From: Carnobacterium maltaromaticum DSM 20342 | GTDB lineage: Bacteria > Bacillota > Bacilli > Lactobacillales > Carnobacteriaceae | Direction: 5' to 3' | DNA: 64,000 bases | Assembly: GCF_000744945.1 (NCBI RefSeq) | Contig: NZ_JQMX01000001.1 | Location: 1,488,001-1,552,000 of the forward strand | Shown here: positions 27,260 to 40,594 of the stretch, one piece after another | How positions within the stretch are numbered: the stretch's first letter is position 1 | How the letters are laid out: every line of letters starts with the position of its first letter | The notes under the pieces: generated by a model | Database searches by the model: none | What the model saw: only the letters and a program-made list of their open reading frames with translations | Told to the model about the DNA's origin: nothing | Translations under genes and position numbers: made by a program

Positions 27260-27678
27260 CTACCATGTCTTGAAACAGATATCCGGTTAATTGCTTTGTG
27301 TAAAGCAACAGTAGCGCGGTCGATTTCATCACGATCTTCATGCTCTTTCGCTTCTTCAATTCGTTTCTCTGCACGTTCTTTCGCACGTTCAGCACGACTT
27401 AAATCGATATCTCGCTCTCTTTCAGCACTATCTGCAATAATTGTACAGATATTATCGCGGACTTCCATCACGCCACCATTAACGGCAACAGCATCTTCAT
27501 GCTCTGGGTTATCTGTTCGTTTCACACGAACTTCATTAATTTGTAAAGGCACAATAATGGGAGCATGCTGAGGTAGAATCCCAATTTCACCATCAAGTGT
27601 TTTAGCAACTACCATATTAGCATTGTGATCATAAACAAGACCATTTGGTGTTACGATATTGACTCTTAAAACAGACAT
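27256..27678 (-). CDS. atpC: F1Fo ATP synthase epsilon subunit
   Basis: A 140-residue subunit with the N-terminal beta barrel (LRVNIVTPNGLVYDHNANMVVAKTLDGEIGILPQHAPI) and C-terminal two-helix domain rich in Arg/Glu (SRAERAKERAEKRIEEA). It regulates ATP hydrolysis and couples the central stalk. Its TAA stop lies within the end of repeat copy C. It follows atpD by 15 bp. Confidence 0.96.
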   Translation of the reverse strand: MSVLRVNIVTPNGLVYDHNANMVVAKTLDGEIGILPQHAPIIVPLQINEVRVKRTDNPEHEDAVAVNGGVMEVRDNICTIIADSAERERDIDLSRAERAKERAEKRIEEAKEHEDRDEIDRATVALHKAINRISVSRHGR

Positions 27679-27693
27679 GAGTACCCTCCTCGA

Positions 27694-29121
<1,428 letters not shown>

Positions 29122-29139
29122 TCATTTTCCCTCCCATTT

Positions 29140-29259
29140 AATAAAAAGTTTGTTGAGCTTGTTCAGGCTCGGCAGAAAAATAGCGGAATTTGATGTAACG
29201 TTTCTTGTCACCTCGAAATTCCATCTTTTTCCGAGAGGCTGACTCATAAAAACTAGTCT
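29140..29259 (-). repeat. 119-bp palindromic repeat, copy D, between atpG and atpD
   Basis: It is a diverged copy whose central stem reads GTAAC/GTCAC (one mismatch) in place of AGGAC/GTCCT. It fills most of the 163-bp gap between atpG and atpD. Its ACTTTTTATT end is followed by AAATGGGAGGG of atpD. Confidence 0.85.
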
Positions 29260-29284
29260 GAATAAACTATTCAAGATTAATAGG

Positions 29285-30202
29285 TTATTCAAGTGCTGAA
29301 GCACCACCGACAATTTCAGTGATTTCTTGCGTAATTGCAGCTTGACGTGCTCGATTATAGTGGATTGTTAAATCATCAATAATTGAGTGAGCATTATCTG
29401 TTGCACTTTTCATAGCACTCATTCTAGCTGCAAATTCTGCTGCTTTAGCATCTAAAATAGCTCCATAAATTAAGCTTTCAGCATACTGTGGTAATAAAAT
29501 ATCTAGAATAGCTTCTTTCGAAGGTTCAAATAGGTACTCAACTTCATAGTCAACTGATTCACTTGCATCTAAATCACTTAAAGGCAACATTTTTTCAGCC
29601 CGATATTGGAATGAAAGTGAGTTAACATGGTGATTATAGCAAACGTATAGCTCATCAAAAACTTCATTTTTATACATTTCTGTTGCCGTTCTAGCAATTT
29701 CACGAATTTCTTCAAATGAAGGTTGGTCACTAATTCCTCGTAGTTCATAGGCTAAATTCATGCCTCGACTTTTAAAAAAGTTAGCAGCTGACGAACCAAC
29801 AGCCATAAATACATACTCATCGGATGATTTATGGTCACGGGTAATCATATCAACGGTCGATTTAATCACTGAACTATTGTAATTACCTGCCAATCCCTTA
29901 TCAGAACTAATGACAATATAGCCCGTTTTTTTAACCGGTCTTTCAATTAGCATATCGTGAAAATCAACGTTAGATGGTGAATTTGTACCTATCAAATTCC
30001 CATCTTCTATTAAAGCTAGTTGAGTAGCCGCAATATGCGTTACTACTCCTCTAACTTTTGATGCGTAAATTTGGAAATTCTTAGCTGTCGCTTCGGCTTT
30101 TCCTAATTTTGCCCCAGCAACCATTTGCATGGCACTAGTAATTTGACTTGTTTTTTTGGTTGAAGCAATTCTTTTTTTAATATCAATTAAAGAGCCACCC
30201 AT
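29285..30202 (-). CDS. atpG: F1Fo ATP synthase gamma subunit
   Basis: A 305-residue central-stalk subunit. The N-terminal helix [23 protein letters not shown] and the C-terminal [19 protein letters not shown] are the family ends; [15 protein letters not shown] lies in the middle. The gene is preceded by atpA with 36 bp between. It transmits rotation from the c-ring to the catalytic head. Confidence 0.96.
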   Translation of the reverse strand: MGGSLIDIKKRIASTKKTSQITSAMQMVAGAKLGKAEATAKNFQIYASKVRGVVTHIAATQLALIEDGNLIGTNSPSNVDFHDMLIERPVKKTGYIVISSDKGLAGNYNSSVIKSTVDMITRDHKSSDEYVFMAVGSSAANFFKSRGMNLAYELRGISDQPSFEEIREIARTATEMYKNEVFDELYVCYNHHVNSLSFQYRAEKMLPLSDLDASESVDYEVEYLFEPSKEAILDILLPQYAESLIYGAILDAKAAEFAARMSAMKSATDNAHSIIDDLTIHYNRARQAAITQEITEIVGGASALE

Positions 30203-30238
30203 TCAGCTCACCGCCTTTAGTTTGTTTCTCTATTTATG

Positions 30239-31771
<1,533 letters not shown>

Positions 31772-31785
31772 TCAACCATTTCAAT

Positions 31786-32328
31786 TTATTTCATGATTTG
31801 TTTTTTCAATGTTTCTAAATTCAAACGAATACTACCATCGAAGATTTGATGTTCTGCTTCAATAATCACGCCACCTAAAATAGCTGAATCAACTACTTCT
31901 TCAAACATGACTTTTTTACCGTCCATTTTTTTAGCAAAAGAAACAGCCAAACGTTCTTTTTGTACGTCTGTTAAAGGAACTGCTGTCGTTACTTTCGCTA
32001 GAATCGTCCGATTTTTGTAATCATAAAGTTTTTCAAATTCATCAACAATTAATTCCATATCATTCATACGATCATAATCAAAAATCATTTGAACAAAATT
32101 TTGCATCAGTTCTGGAAAGTTTTTCATTAAATTTTCAACGATTGGACGTTTTTGATTTAATGTTAAGCGAGCATCTGACAACACCAAGCCAAGACCTGGG
32201 TTATCAGCAAATATTTGACGAATATCCATCATGTTGTCAAAGGCTTCTTCAACGGTATCATGTTCTTCGGCTAACTTGTAATATGCTTTTGCATAACGAC
32301 TAGCTACTGTATGTTTGTCTAATTTCAT
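31786..32328 (-). CDS. atpH: F1Fo ATP synthase delta subunit
   Basis: A 180-residue peripheral stalk subunit with the OSCP pattern: VASRYAKAYYKLAEE at the N-terminus and VDSAILGGVIIEAEHQIFDGSIRLNLETLKKQI at the C-terminus. Its start overlaps the atpF stop by four bases, implying translational coupling. Confidence 0.95.
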   Translation of the reverse strand: MKLDKHTVASRYAKAYYKLAEEHDTVEEAFDNMMDIRQIFADNPGLGLVLSDARLTLNQKRPIVENLMKNFPELMQNFVQMIFDYDRMNDMELIVDEFEKLYDYKNRTILAKVTTAVPLTDVQKERLAVSFAKKMDGKKVMFEEVVDSAILGGVIIEAEHQIFDGSIRLNLETLKKQIMK

Positions 32329-32831
32329 TCGTCATCAGCCAACCCTTCAATATACTTATCGATTAAAGCGGCATGATCCTCACTTGTTAATTCTTTTCCA
32401 ATCAGTTTAGTGGCAATGTCAATTGATAAATGACTGACATCATTTTTGACACTCTCAATTGCTTTTTGTTTTTCTAATTCAATATCTTTTTTAGCATCTA
32501 CTATGATACGCTCAGCTTCTGCTTTCGCTTTTACTAGCATCTCATCCTGAATATTTTCACCATTTTCACGAGCTTTCGCAATAATAGCTGACGCTTCGAT
32601 TCTTGTCGCTTCAAGACTATCTTTACTTTCAACGGCTAAACGATTGGCCTCAATCCGAGAATTTTCTGCACTGTCGATATTTTTTGCAATTTGCTTTTCA
32701 CGATCTTCCATAATATTCATCAAAGGTTTCCAAGCAAATTTCTTTAGAACTAACAATAGCAATAAGAAGGACACTAAGACAAAAATTGTATCTCCAGCAC
32801 TGGTGGATTCTCCTAATACTAAACCGTACAT
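32325..32831 (-). CDS. atpF: F1Fo ATP synthase b subunit
   Basis: A 168-residue protein with one N-terminal membrane helix (about 13-34) and a long charged helical stalk that dimerises (IMEDREKQIAKNIDSAENSR). The start is the ATG at 32829-32831 with AAGGAG eight bases upstream; a longer in-frame ATG 12 codons before lacks a good site. It ends in the ATGA overlap with atpH. Confidence 0.95.
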   Translation of the reverse strand: MYGLVLGESTSAGDTIFVLVSFLLLLLVLKKFAWKPLMNIMEDREKQIAKNIDSAENSRIEANRLAVESKDSLEATRIEASAIIAKARENGENIQDEMLVKAKAEAERIIVDAKKDIELEKQKAIESVKNDVSHLSIDIATKLIGKELTSEDHAALIDKYIEGLADDE

Positions 32832-32910
32832 TTCCGACACTCCTTCTAAATCACTTTTAAACTTCATTTACCTAAGCAAAAAGGCAGAGGCAATCTCTGC
32901 CAAAATTTTA

Positions 32911-33132
32911 TTATTTAAACACTAAAATAAAGGCAATTACTACAGCCATAATTGGAACAGCTTCAATCAAACCTACTCCGATAAACATCATCATTTGTAG
33001 TCTGCTTTGTAGCTCAGGTTGACGTGCCACTGACTCAATTGTTTTTGAAATAACTTTCCCATTTCCTAATGATGCTCCGATTGCTGCGCCTGCTACTGCG
33101 ATTGCTGCTCCGATTAAACCCATTCCGTTCAT
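32911..33132 (-). CDS. atpE: F1Fo ATP synthase c subunit
   Basis: A 73-residue hairpin of two helices joined by the polar loop ARQPE, with the ion-binding Glu57 in GLIEAVPIM. The residues around Glu57 lack the Ser/Thr and Tyr of sodium-binding rings, so proton coupling is likely. 79 bp lie before atpF. Confidence 0.95.
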   Translation of the reverse strand: MNGMGLIGAAIAVAGAAIGASLGNGKVISKTIESVARQPELQSRLQMMMFIGVGLIEAVPIMAVVIAFILVFK

Positions 33133-33187
33133 AATAAATTTCCTCCTTGATAATAATTACTTTTAAATCATTTTTGTACAAGTTCTT

Positions 33188-33934
<747 letters not shown>

Positions 33935-34154
33935 TCATTCAACGAAGTCAGGTAAAATTAAACTGAGTGATCTGAAAGAACAAAATGATGACATTACTTA
34001 TTTAATCTTTCGAATCCATTCGTTGATACCTTTATATTCTAACACAAATGACCTAGCATTTCCTATCTAAATCACCTTTTTAGATATCCGAAGAAAGATA
34101 AACTGAATCTTATCAAAACATTATTTTTTTCAAGCTCACTCTTTAACATTTGAT

Positions 34155-34183
34155 ATCATACCACCATTTATTCAAAAATACAA
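34155..34183 (-). promoter_or_regulatory. Likely promoter of the atp operon
   Basis: Read leftward: TTGTAT, 17 bases, TATGAT, with TGG directly before the -10 (extended -10). Transcription would start about 240 bases before atpB. Confidence 0.6.
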
Positions 34184-34370
34184 AAGCTTTTTGAAAAACA
34201 GTTCTATTTTTCAAAAAAAGACTATAAAATAGGGTTTACATATCGATAATTAATGGCAATCATCGCTTTATATAATGGCAAAATCCCCGCTTAACTGAAG
34301 AAAAAGCCACTAATTTTTTTTCACATTTAACTGTTTTTCATAATTTTTTCATAAAGAAATGCTTTTAAAA

Positions 34371-34386
34371 TTTAAAGCGCTTTAAA
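34371..34386. promoter_or_regulatory. Perfect 16-bp palindrome, weakly like a CcpA site
   Basis: TTTAAAGCGCTTTAAA matches the core of a cre site (AAGCGCTT) but lacks the outer TG and CA. It is upstream of the atp promoter and downstream of upp. Role uncertain. Confidence 0.3.
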
Positions 34387-34394
34387 AAATAAAC

Positions 34395-34434
34395 AAAAAA
34401 AGTATTTTCCTATTTCAATAGGAAAATACTTTTT
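34395..34434 (-). terminator. Terminator after upp
   Basis: AAAAAGTATTTTCCTAT and ATAGGAAAATACTTTTT form a 17-bp stem with a four-base loop, directly before the upp stop codon side. Confidence 0.88.
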
Positions 34435-34437
34435 TAC

Positions 34438-35067
34438 TTATTTAGTTCCGAATAAACGGTCTCCTGCATCGCCAAGACCTGGAACGATATAGCCATTTTC
34501 ATCTAATTTTTCATCAAGTGCTGCAACATAAATATCTACATCAGGGTGAGCATCTTGCAATGCTTGAACTCCTTCTGGAGCTGCTACTAAACAAACAAAT
34601 TTAATCGTTGTTGCGCCACGGCGTTTTAAAGCGTCAATCGCCATAATTGCCGAACCACCTGTTGCTAACATTGGATCAACAACAAACATTTGACGTTCTT
34701 GAATATCACTTGGTAATTTAACAAAATATTCAACTGGTTCTAGTGATTCATGATCACGGTACAAGCCGATGTGTCCAACTTTAGCAGCTGGAATCATTTC
34801 TAACATTCCATCAACCATTCCTAAACCTGCTCTCAAGATTGGAACAATTGCTACTTTTTTCCCAGATAATTGTTTTTGTACTGTTTTAACTAAAGGCGTT
34901 TCAATCTCAACATCTTCTAGTGGCATGTCTCTTGAGACTTCATAAGCCATCAACATAGCGATTTCATTAACAACTTCTCTAAAAACCTTTGTCCCACATT
35001 TTGACTCGCGAATCATTGTTAATTTGTGTTGGATTAACGGATGATCTAATACTTGAAATTTACCCAT
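34438..35067 (-). CDS. upp: Uracil phosphoribosyltransferase
   Basis: A 209-residue enzyme that makes UMP from uracil and PRPP. The PRPP-binding loop is [21 protein letters not shown]; the uracil-binding end [17 protein letters not shown] is conserved. Start at the ATG with GAGG nine bases upstream; an ATG five codons before has no site. It lies between glyA and the atp operon, the usual Firmicutes order. Confidence 0.95.
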   Translation of the reverse strand: MGKFQVLDHPLIQHKLTMIRESKCGTKVFREVVNEIAMLMAYEVSRDMPLEDVEIETPLVKTVQKQLSGKKVAIVPILRAGLGMVDGMLEMIPAAKVGHIGLYRDHESLEPVEYFVKLPSDIQERQMFVVDPMLATGGSAIMAIDALKRRGATTIKFVCLVAAPEGVQALQDAHPDVDIYVAALDEKLDENGYIVPGLGDAGDRLFGTK

Positions 35068-35082
35068 TATTTCAGCCCTCAT

Positions 35083-35411
35083 TTTCTATAAAATTTTTCC
35101 TAAACAATTCCATTGTAAAGGAAAATAGAACAAATGGCTAGTGATTACTTGATTTTTTTTAAAATAAACCAATTTAGATGAATAGAGGTATAACTATAAC
35201 TAGTTATAGTATCAGAATCCATTTCTCTATTTAATTTTTTTCTCATGAAGCGTGCTAATAAAATGCTGACAAATGATTTTTTTCATTGCTAAATCTACCC
35301 AGACTTCTATACTTATGTCGTTCAAATAAGACAAATAAAAATACAGCAAAAACTAGAAGGACTATTCCTTCAGTTTTTGCTGCGTTTTATTTATATAATT
35401 AAAACAACTGA
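35083..35411. other. 329-bp region between upp and glyA
   Basis: Apart from the glyA terminator at 35344-35386 it is AT-rich. Near 35195-35207 the sequence ATAACTATAACTAGTTATAGT contains the palindrome ACTATAACTAGTTATAGT. No gene was found. Confidence 0.5.
35344..35386 (-). terminator. Terminator after glyA
   Basis: CAGCAAAAACT.GAAGG pairs with CCTTC.AGTTTTTGCTG, a 16-bp stem with a six-base loop, about 25 bases past the glyA stop codon. Confidence 0.85.
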
Positions 35412-36653
35412 TTAGTCATTTTCATCATAAAGTGGATGTTTAATTGTTAAAGAACGAACGTCTTGGCTAATTGATTTCAACTGTTCAGCATCATCTTTGG
35501 CTGTTAATGCTGCAACAATTAGTCTAGCAACTTCTTCTGCATCTTCTTCTTTAAATCCTCGAGTTGTAATCGCTGGAGTACCAATTCGAATACCACTCGT
35601 TTTAAATGGACTAAGTTTTTCAAATGGAATTGTATTTTTATTAACTGTAATCCCAACGCTATCTAAAATAGCTTCTGCTTCTTTACCATTTAAACCAAAA
35701 TTTGTTACATCTAATAGAAGTAAATGGTTGTCTGTTCCTTCACTAATCAAATGACCAACAGACTCATTGAAAACTGATTGCATTGCTTGTGCATTTTTTA
35801 TGACTTGTTCAGAATAGGTTTTAAATTCTGGTGTCATTGCTTCTTTAAAAGCCACAGCTTTTCCAGCAATGACATGCTCTAATGGACCACCTTGGATTCC
35901 AGGGAAAATAGCACTATTTAATGCTTTTCCATATTTTTCTTTCGCTAAAATTAACCCTCCACGAGGACCACGTAATGTTTTATGAGTCGTTGATGTTACA
36001 ATGTCTGCATATAAAACTGGATTTTGATGTGCTCCTGCAGCTACTAAACCAGCAATGTGAGCCATATCTACTAAGAAGTAGGCACCAACTTCATCGGCAA
36101 TTTCTTTAAATTTAGCAAAATCAATTGCGCGTGAATATGCACTAGCTCCAGCAATAATTAATTTAGGTTGACCTTCAATCGCAATGCGACGAACTTCATC
36201 ATAATCAATCTTCTCTGTTGTTGGATCAACACCATAAGCAATAAAGTTATAGGTTTTCCCACTAAAATTCACTGGTGAACCATGAGTTAAATGACCACCA
36301 TGTGTTAAGTCCATTCCGAGAACAGTATCACCTGGTTCAATTAAAGCATTAAAAGCAGCCATGTTGGCTTGTGAACCTGAATGTGGTTGAACGTTGGCAT
36401 ATTCTGCTCCGAATAACTCTTTAACCCGATCAATAGCAAGATTCTCAACGATATCTATGTATTCACAGCCACCGTAATATCTTTTTCCAGGGTACCCTTC
36501 TGCATATTTGTTTGTTAGGATACTGCCTTGTGCTTCACGTACTGCTTTAGATACAAAGTTTTCTGAAGCAATTAATTCAATATTGTGCTCCTGGCGCTCT
36601 TTTTCTTGGTCAATTGCTGCCCATAATTCTGGATCAAAATCTTTAAAAGTCAA
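35412..36653 (-). CDS. glyA: Serine hydroxymethyltransferase
   Basis: A 413-residue PLP enzyme that interconverts serine and glycine while charging tetrahydrofolate. Landmarks: [40 protein letters not shown], the PLP lysine in [15 protein letters not shown]. The start is inferred as TTG at 36651-36653 with GGAG eight bases upstream. The in-frame ATG at 36672-36674 would lie about five bases from the predicted transcription start (TGCTATACT, 36686-36694) and has no ribosome binding site. Product length then matches the usual 412-414 residues. Confidence 0.9.
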   Translation of the reverse strand: MTFKDFDPELWAAIDQEKERQEHNIELIASENFVSKAVREAQGSILTNKYAEGYPGKRYYGGCEYIDIVENLAIDRVKELFGAEYANVQPHSGSQANMAAFNALIEPGDTVLGMDLTHGGHLTHGSPVNFSGKTYNFIAYGVDPTTEKIDYDEVRRIAIEGQPKLIIAGASAYSRAIDFAKFKEIADEVGAYFLVDMAHIAGLVAAGAHQNPVLYADIVTSTTHKTLRGPRGGLILAKEKYGKALNSAIFPGIQGGPLEHVIAGKAVAFKEAMTPEFKTYSEQVIKNAQAMQSVFNESVGHLISEGTDNHLLLLDVTNFGLNGKEAEAILDSVGITVNKNTIPFEKLSPFKTSGIRIGTPAITTRGFKEEDAEEVARLIVAALTAKDDAEQLKSISQDVRSLTIKHPLYDEND

Positions 36654-36685
36654 ATTCAACACTCCATTCTCCATTTAATGAATTT

Positions 36686-36694
36686 AGTATAGCA
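36686..36694 (-). promoter_or_regulatory. Extended -10 promoter of glyA
   Basis: Read leftward: TGCTATACT. No strong -35 was seen. Its position places the transcription start just before 36674 and argues for the downstream TTG start of glyA. Confidence 0.5.
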
Positions 36695-36735
36695 TTATTT
36701 CAACTAAATTTCTTCCTTTTTGCTTAGAAAGTTCG

Positions 36736-37758
36736 TTAAAAATATTTTCCACCAGCAGATTTTTCTAATCTATTCATATATGCTCGTGTATTATCATTGA
36801 TTTCACAAGCTTCTGCTAAAATCAATGTTACTTTCGTCTTTTCAAAAAAACGTAAACCCGCATATAAAGAATGAGAAGCCTCGTTAACGTTCGCTTTTAA
36901 CCCTAAAGAAAAAACATCTTCAACTTCAGACTTAACTTTCGAAATAATTTCTTCATTTGCTAAAATTCCGATGGTTTCACCTTGCTCCAAGTAATGAGTT
37001 ATTGCTTTTCGCCAAAGATTATAGTCAGTGCCTTTAACTAGAATAACAGGCTCTTCTGGTGCATAATGTGTGTACTTCATCCCAGGTGCTTTAGGTGCTT
37101 CCTCTTTTCCAATTAAATGGTGATCGTACATAACGTCTTTACCAAGTACTTCTTTTAAGTCTTGTTGAGTAATTGCTCCAGGTCTTAATATAAGTGGATT
37201 CTCGGGGGAAGTCAGATCTAAAACCGTTGACTCCAAGCCAATACCAGTTGCACCTCCATCAATAATTCCCGCAATTTTGCCTTCTAAGTCATGATACACA
37301 TGTTCAGCTGAAGTCGGGCTTGGGCGTCCTGATGTATTCGCACTTGGTCCAACTAAGGGTCTCTCCGCCAATTGAATTAGCTTTAATGTCAAACTGTTAT
37401 CCGGCATACGAATGGCGACACTCTCTAAGCCAGCAGTAACACTTGTTGAAAAAAAACCTGGTTTCGCCTTAAAGATTAAGGTTAATGGCCCCGGCCAGAA
37501 TTTTTTGATTAATGGTTCTGCAATAGCTGGAATTTCAGCAACTAGAGATTCAAGCTCCTCACGTCTGGCAATATGAACAATTAAAGGATTGTCACTAGGG
37601 CGCCCCTTTGCCGCGTAAACTTTTTTTACAGCCTCTTCATTCAACGCATCTGCACCTAAGCCATAGACTGTTTCTGTGGGGAAAGCCACTAGCTCTCCAG
37701 CTTGAATGAGTTTCGCCGCCTCAGATAAATTGTTTTCTTTAAAAAAGCTTGTTTCCAT
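36736..37758 (-). CDS. L-threonylcarbamoyladenylate synthase (Sua5/TsaC with Sua5 domain)
   Basis: A 340-residue protein of the two-domain Sua5 type. The N-terminal YrdC domain (to about 205) has PTETVYGLGADALNEEAVKKVYAAKGRPSDNPLIVH and SANTSGRPSPTSAEHV; the linker APGMKYTHYAPE leads to the Rossmann-like Sua5 domain. It makes threonylcarbamoyl-AMP for the t6A37 tRNA modification. AAGGA is seven bases upstream of the ATG. In the prfA-prmC-sua5 cluster. Confidence 0.94.
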   Translation of the reverse strand: METSFFKENNLSEAAKLIQAGELVAFPTETVYGLGADALNEEAVKKVYAAKGRPSDNPLIVHIARREELESLVAEIPAIAEPLIKKFWPGPLTLIFKAKPGFFSTSVTAGLESVAIRMPDNSLTLKLIQLAERPLVGPSANTSGRPSPTSAEHVYHDLEGKIAGIIDGGATGIGLESTVLDLTSPENPLILRPGAITQQDLKEVLGKDVMYDHHLIGKEEAPKAPGMKYTHYAPEEPVILVKGTDYNLWRKAITHYLEQGETIGILANEEIISKVKSEVEDVFSLGLKANVNEASHSLYAGLRFFEKTKVTLILAEACEINDNTRAYMNRLEKSAGGKYF

Positions 37759-37818
37759 TACATGTTCCTTCTTTCTTAAAATCTTAGCCAGCTAACCAGA
37801 GCTAGCTTTATTTCTTCA

Positions 37819-38670
37819 TTAAGGTAACTGAACGTATATCATTCTGTCTAAGCCAGACATATCTTTTTCTACTGTAACTTTAGCGAATGGAAAGGCCGTC
37901 GTAAATAGTTTTTTTACAGCCACTCCCTGTTGAAAACCAATTTCCAAAATAATTTGACCGGCTGGTTTCATTAAATATGGTAACTCTTTAGCTAATCGTT
38001 CGTAGATAAACAAGCCGTCATGTTTAGCAAATAAAGCTAGATGGGGTTCATTGAAAAAGACGATGTCATCAACTAATGGACGCTCTGCTTCAGAAATATA
38101 AGGTGGGTTTGATAGCACTACATCAAATTTCTCATGACTAACAGGTGCAGATAGATCCCCTTCTAAAAAACGAATATCTGCATCTAATTTTAGTGCATTT
38201 TCCTTGGCAACACTCAAAGCTTCTGATGAAATATCGATAGCTGTCACTAGATCCATCGGACGTTCTTTTTTTACTGTAATCGCAATTGCCCCAGTTCCTG
38301 TACCAACATCTAACACAGTCAAACCATCTTGTTTCTGCCCATTTCTCGCCAAAAATTTCGCTACAATTTCCTCAGTTTCAGGACGCGGAATTAAGGTATC
38401 TGCCGTAACTTTAAATGGGCGATCATAAAACCATTCGTAGCCTAAAATGTGTTGCACAGGTTTTCCTTTACTATGTTCGATTACATCTGATTCCAATTGT
38501 TCTTTGACTTTTTCTGGGATTTCAGTAGCTAAATTTAGGATTAAATCTGTTTTAGTCCACTCCATCCGCTCTAATAAAAAACGTTCAGCTGCATATCCTT
38601 CTAGTCCATGACTCTCTAAAAAAGAGGAAGCCCAGTTAAGGACTTCCTTATAAGATGAATTAGTTGCCAT
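37819..38670 (-). CDS. prmC: Release factor glutamine methyltransferase PrmC
   Basis: A 283-residue SAM-dependent enzyme that methylates the Gln of the GGQ motif in release factors. N-terminal helical substrate domain, motif [14 protein letters not shown], and the catalytic NPPY in [16 protein letters not shown]. It overlaps the end of prfA by 11 bases, consistent with its substrate being encoded just upstream. Confidence 0.95.
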   Translation of the reverse strand: MATNSSYKEVLNWASSFLESHGLEGYAAERFLLERMEWTKTDLILNLATEIPEKVKEQLESDVIEHSKGKPVQHILGYEWFYDRPFKVTADTLIPRPETEEIVAKFLARNGQKQDGLTVLDVGTGTGAIAITVKKERPMDLVTAIDISSEALSVAKENALKLDADIRFLEGDLSAPVSHEKFDVVLSNPPYISEAERPLVDDIVFFNEPHLALFAKHDGLFIYERLAKELPYLMKPAGQIILEIGFQQGVAVKKLFTTAFPFAKVTVEKDMSGLDRMIYVQLP

Positions 38671-39736
38671 TTTTCATTTGCTCCAATTTTTCGGTTTGAT
38701 CGTATACGATTAATGCATCGACAATCTCATCTAATTTACCAGCTAAAATCTGATCTAACTTTTGGATGGTTAAACCAATTCGGTGATCCGTCACGCGGTT
38801 TTGCGGAAAGTTATACGTTCTAATGCGTTCAGAACGATCACCAGTCCCGATAGCTGATTTACGGTTTGCATCGTACTCACTTTGAGCTTCATTGCGAATT
38901 TGATCATAGACACGCGCACGTAAAATTTTCATTGCTTTCTCTCTATTTTTAATTTGAGAACGTTCATCTTGCATCGCAACAGCAATTCCAGTTGGTAAAT
39001 GGGTTAAACGAACAGCAGATGCAGTCTTATTAACGTGCTGTCCACCAGCTCCACTGGCATGATAGATATCCGTACGAATATCTTTATCTGCAATGTTAAT
39101 TTCAACTTCTTCTGCTTCTGGCATTACAACAACTGTTGCAGTTGAAGTGTGGATACGTCCTTGCGATTCAGTTGACGGAACGCGTTGAACACGGTGAGCG
39201 CCACTTTCGTATTTTAGTTTTGAGAAAACATTATTCCCAGTAATCATAAAGATAATTTCTTTATAACCACCAATCCCAGTAATATTTGCTTCTAATACTT
39301 CAGTCTTCCAGCCTTGACCTTCTGCGTATTTCTGATACATACCAAATAAATCGCCAGCAAATAAAGCTGCCTCATCGCCACCAGCAGCTCCCCGAATTTC
39401 CATAATGATATTCTTATCATCATTTTCATCCTTAGGAAGAAGCAAGATTTTAATTGTTTCTTCAAGCGCTTCTTTTTCTTTTTTCAATGCTGAAAGTTCT
39501 TCTTTAGCCATTTCTGCCATATCAGAATCTAAATTTTCTCCTAGCATTTCTTCCGTATCGGCAATATCATCTACAACAACTTTATACCGACGATAGACAC
39601 TAACCGTCTCTCTTAAATTAGCCTCTTCTTTCGTCAAAGCCATTAAACGCTTCGTATCACTAATAACTTCCGGATCGCTAAGTAGCTCTCCTAATTCTTC
39701 ATATCGGCCTTCAACGCCTTGTAATTTATCATACAT
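38660..39736 (-). CDS. prfA: Peptide chain release factor 1
   Basis: A 358-residue class I release factor. The peptidyl-tRNA hydrolysis motif GGQ is in [15 protein letters not shown]; the stop codon reading region has [13 protein letters not shown] further upstream. It recognises UAA and UAG. Overlaps prmC, and tdk is 63 bp upstream. Confidence 0.96.
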   Translation of the reverse strand: MYDKLQGVEGRYEELGELLSDPEVISDTKRLMALTKEEANLRETVSVYRRYKVVVDDIADTEEMLGENLDSDMAEMAKEELSALKKEKEALEETIKILLLPKDENDDKNIIMEIRGAAGGDEAALFAGDLFGMYQKYAEGQGWKTEVLEANITGIGGYKEIIFMITGNNVFSKLKYESGAHRVQRVPSTESQGRIHTSTATVVVMPEAEEVEINIADKDIRTDIYHASGAGGQHVNKTASAVRLTHLPTGIAVAMQDERSQIKNREKAMKILRARVYDQIRNEAQSEYDANRKSAIGTGDRSERIRTYNFPQNRVTDHRIGLTIQKLDQILAGKLDEIVDALIVYDQTEKLEQMKNGN

Positions 39737-39799
39737 TTAGCTTATTCACTCCTTTGTTTTTTTAGTTACCTTCCTGTCCAATACTCCATAGCAAAAAAG

Positions 39800-40372
39800 C
39801 TAATGATGTGGAGGATGATGGTAGTGTTTACGACAAACAGGCAAATAAGACTCATTTCCACCAATCTGAATTTGTTCTCCGGTATAAACAGGTTGACCGT
39901 CTACTAAGCGCATATTCATAATCGCTTTTTTATGACAGTACCAACAAATGGTTTTCATTTCTTCAATTTTATCTGCATAAATCAATAAATAATGTGAACC
40001 TTCAAATAATTCATTTCTGAAATCATTTTTCAAGCCAAATGCCATCACTGGAATATCTAAATCGTCTACAATATGTGCCAACTGATAGACATGTTCTTTT
40101 GTTAAAAATTGTGATTCATCAATTAAAATACACGCTGGCTTAATGGCCATTTCGTCAATTATATGATAAATATTGGTTTCATCAAATACAGGTACCGCTT
40201 CACGCCGTAATCCGATACGACTAGAAACAAAGCCAACTTCATCTCGATCATCAATCCCACTAGTCATAATGACAACAGGTTTATTTTGCTCTTCATAGTT
40301 ATGAGCAACTTTTAAGATTTCAATTGTTTTACCACTATTCATTGCGCCATACTTAAAAAAAAGTTGTGCCAT
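39800..40372 (-). CDS. tdk: Thymidine kinase
   Basis: A 190-residue type II thymidine kinase. P-loop [14 protein letters not shown], the catalytic DESQFLT, and a zinc-binding site from CWYCHKKA and the C-terminal [13 protein letters not shown]. The ATG at 40370-40372 is preceded by AGGTGA; a GTG four codons earlier overlaps that site. It salvages thymidine and leads the prfA cluster. Confidence 0.94.
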   Translation of the reverse strand: MAQLFFKYGAMNSGKTIEILKVAHNYEEQNKPVVIMTSGIDDRDEVGFVSSRIGLRREAVPVFDETNIYHIIDEMAIKPACILIDESQFLTKEHVYQLAHIVDDLDIPVMAFGLKNDFRNELFEGSHYLLIYADKIEEMKTICWYCHKKAIMNMRLVDGQPVYTGEQIQIGGNESYLPVCRKHYHHPPHH

Positions 40373-40548
40373 GCTGAAATTCACCTTTTCTTTCTATAGG
40401 AATCCAACTAGAATTATACTTTAAAATACCGAACTTTTCACCTATTTTTTACTAAAATACGATTTATCTAGCCTTTTCTATCTTTAAAATGGGGCTAAGT
40501 TAAAATTTACCTGTATTTTGGACTATTGTTAGGCTCAACTTTAAATGA

Positions 40549-40588
40549 TACTCGAAGAAGAGACATGTGAACACATGCCTCTCCTTTA
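40549..40588 (-). terminator. Possible terminator after the coiled-coil gene
   Basis: GAGAGGCATGTG and CACATGTCTCTTC form a strong stem with a two-base gap, seven bases past the stop codon. The T-run is short, so termination strength is uncertain. Confidence 0.45.
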
Positions 40589-40594
40589 AGTCTT

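Noticed and set aside
27144..27395. An 83-residue leftward frame overlapping atpC and repeat copy C.
   Set aside because: Shadow of atpC plus translated repeat; no ribosome binding site.
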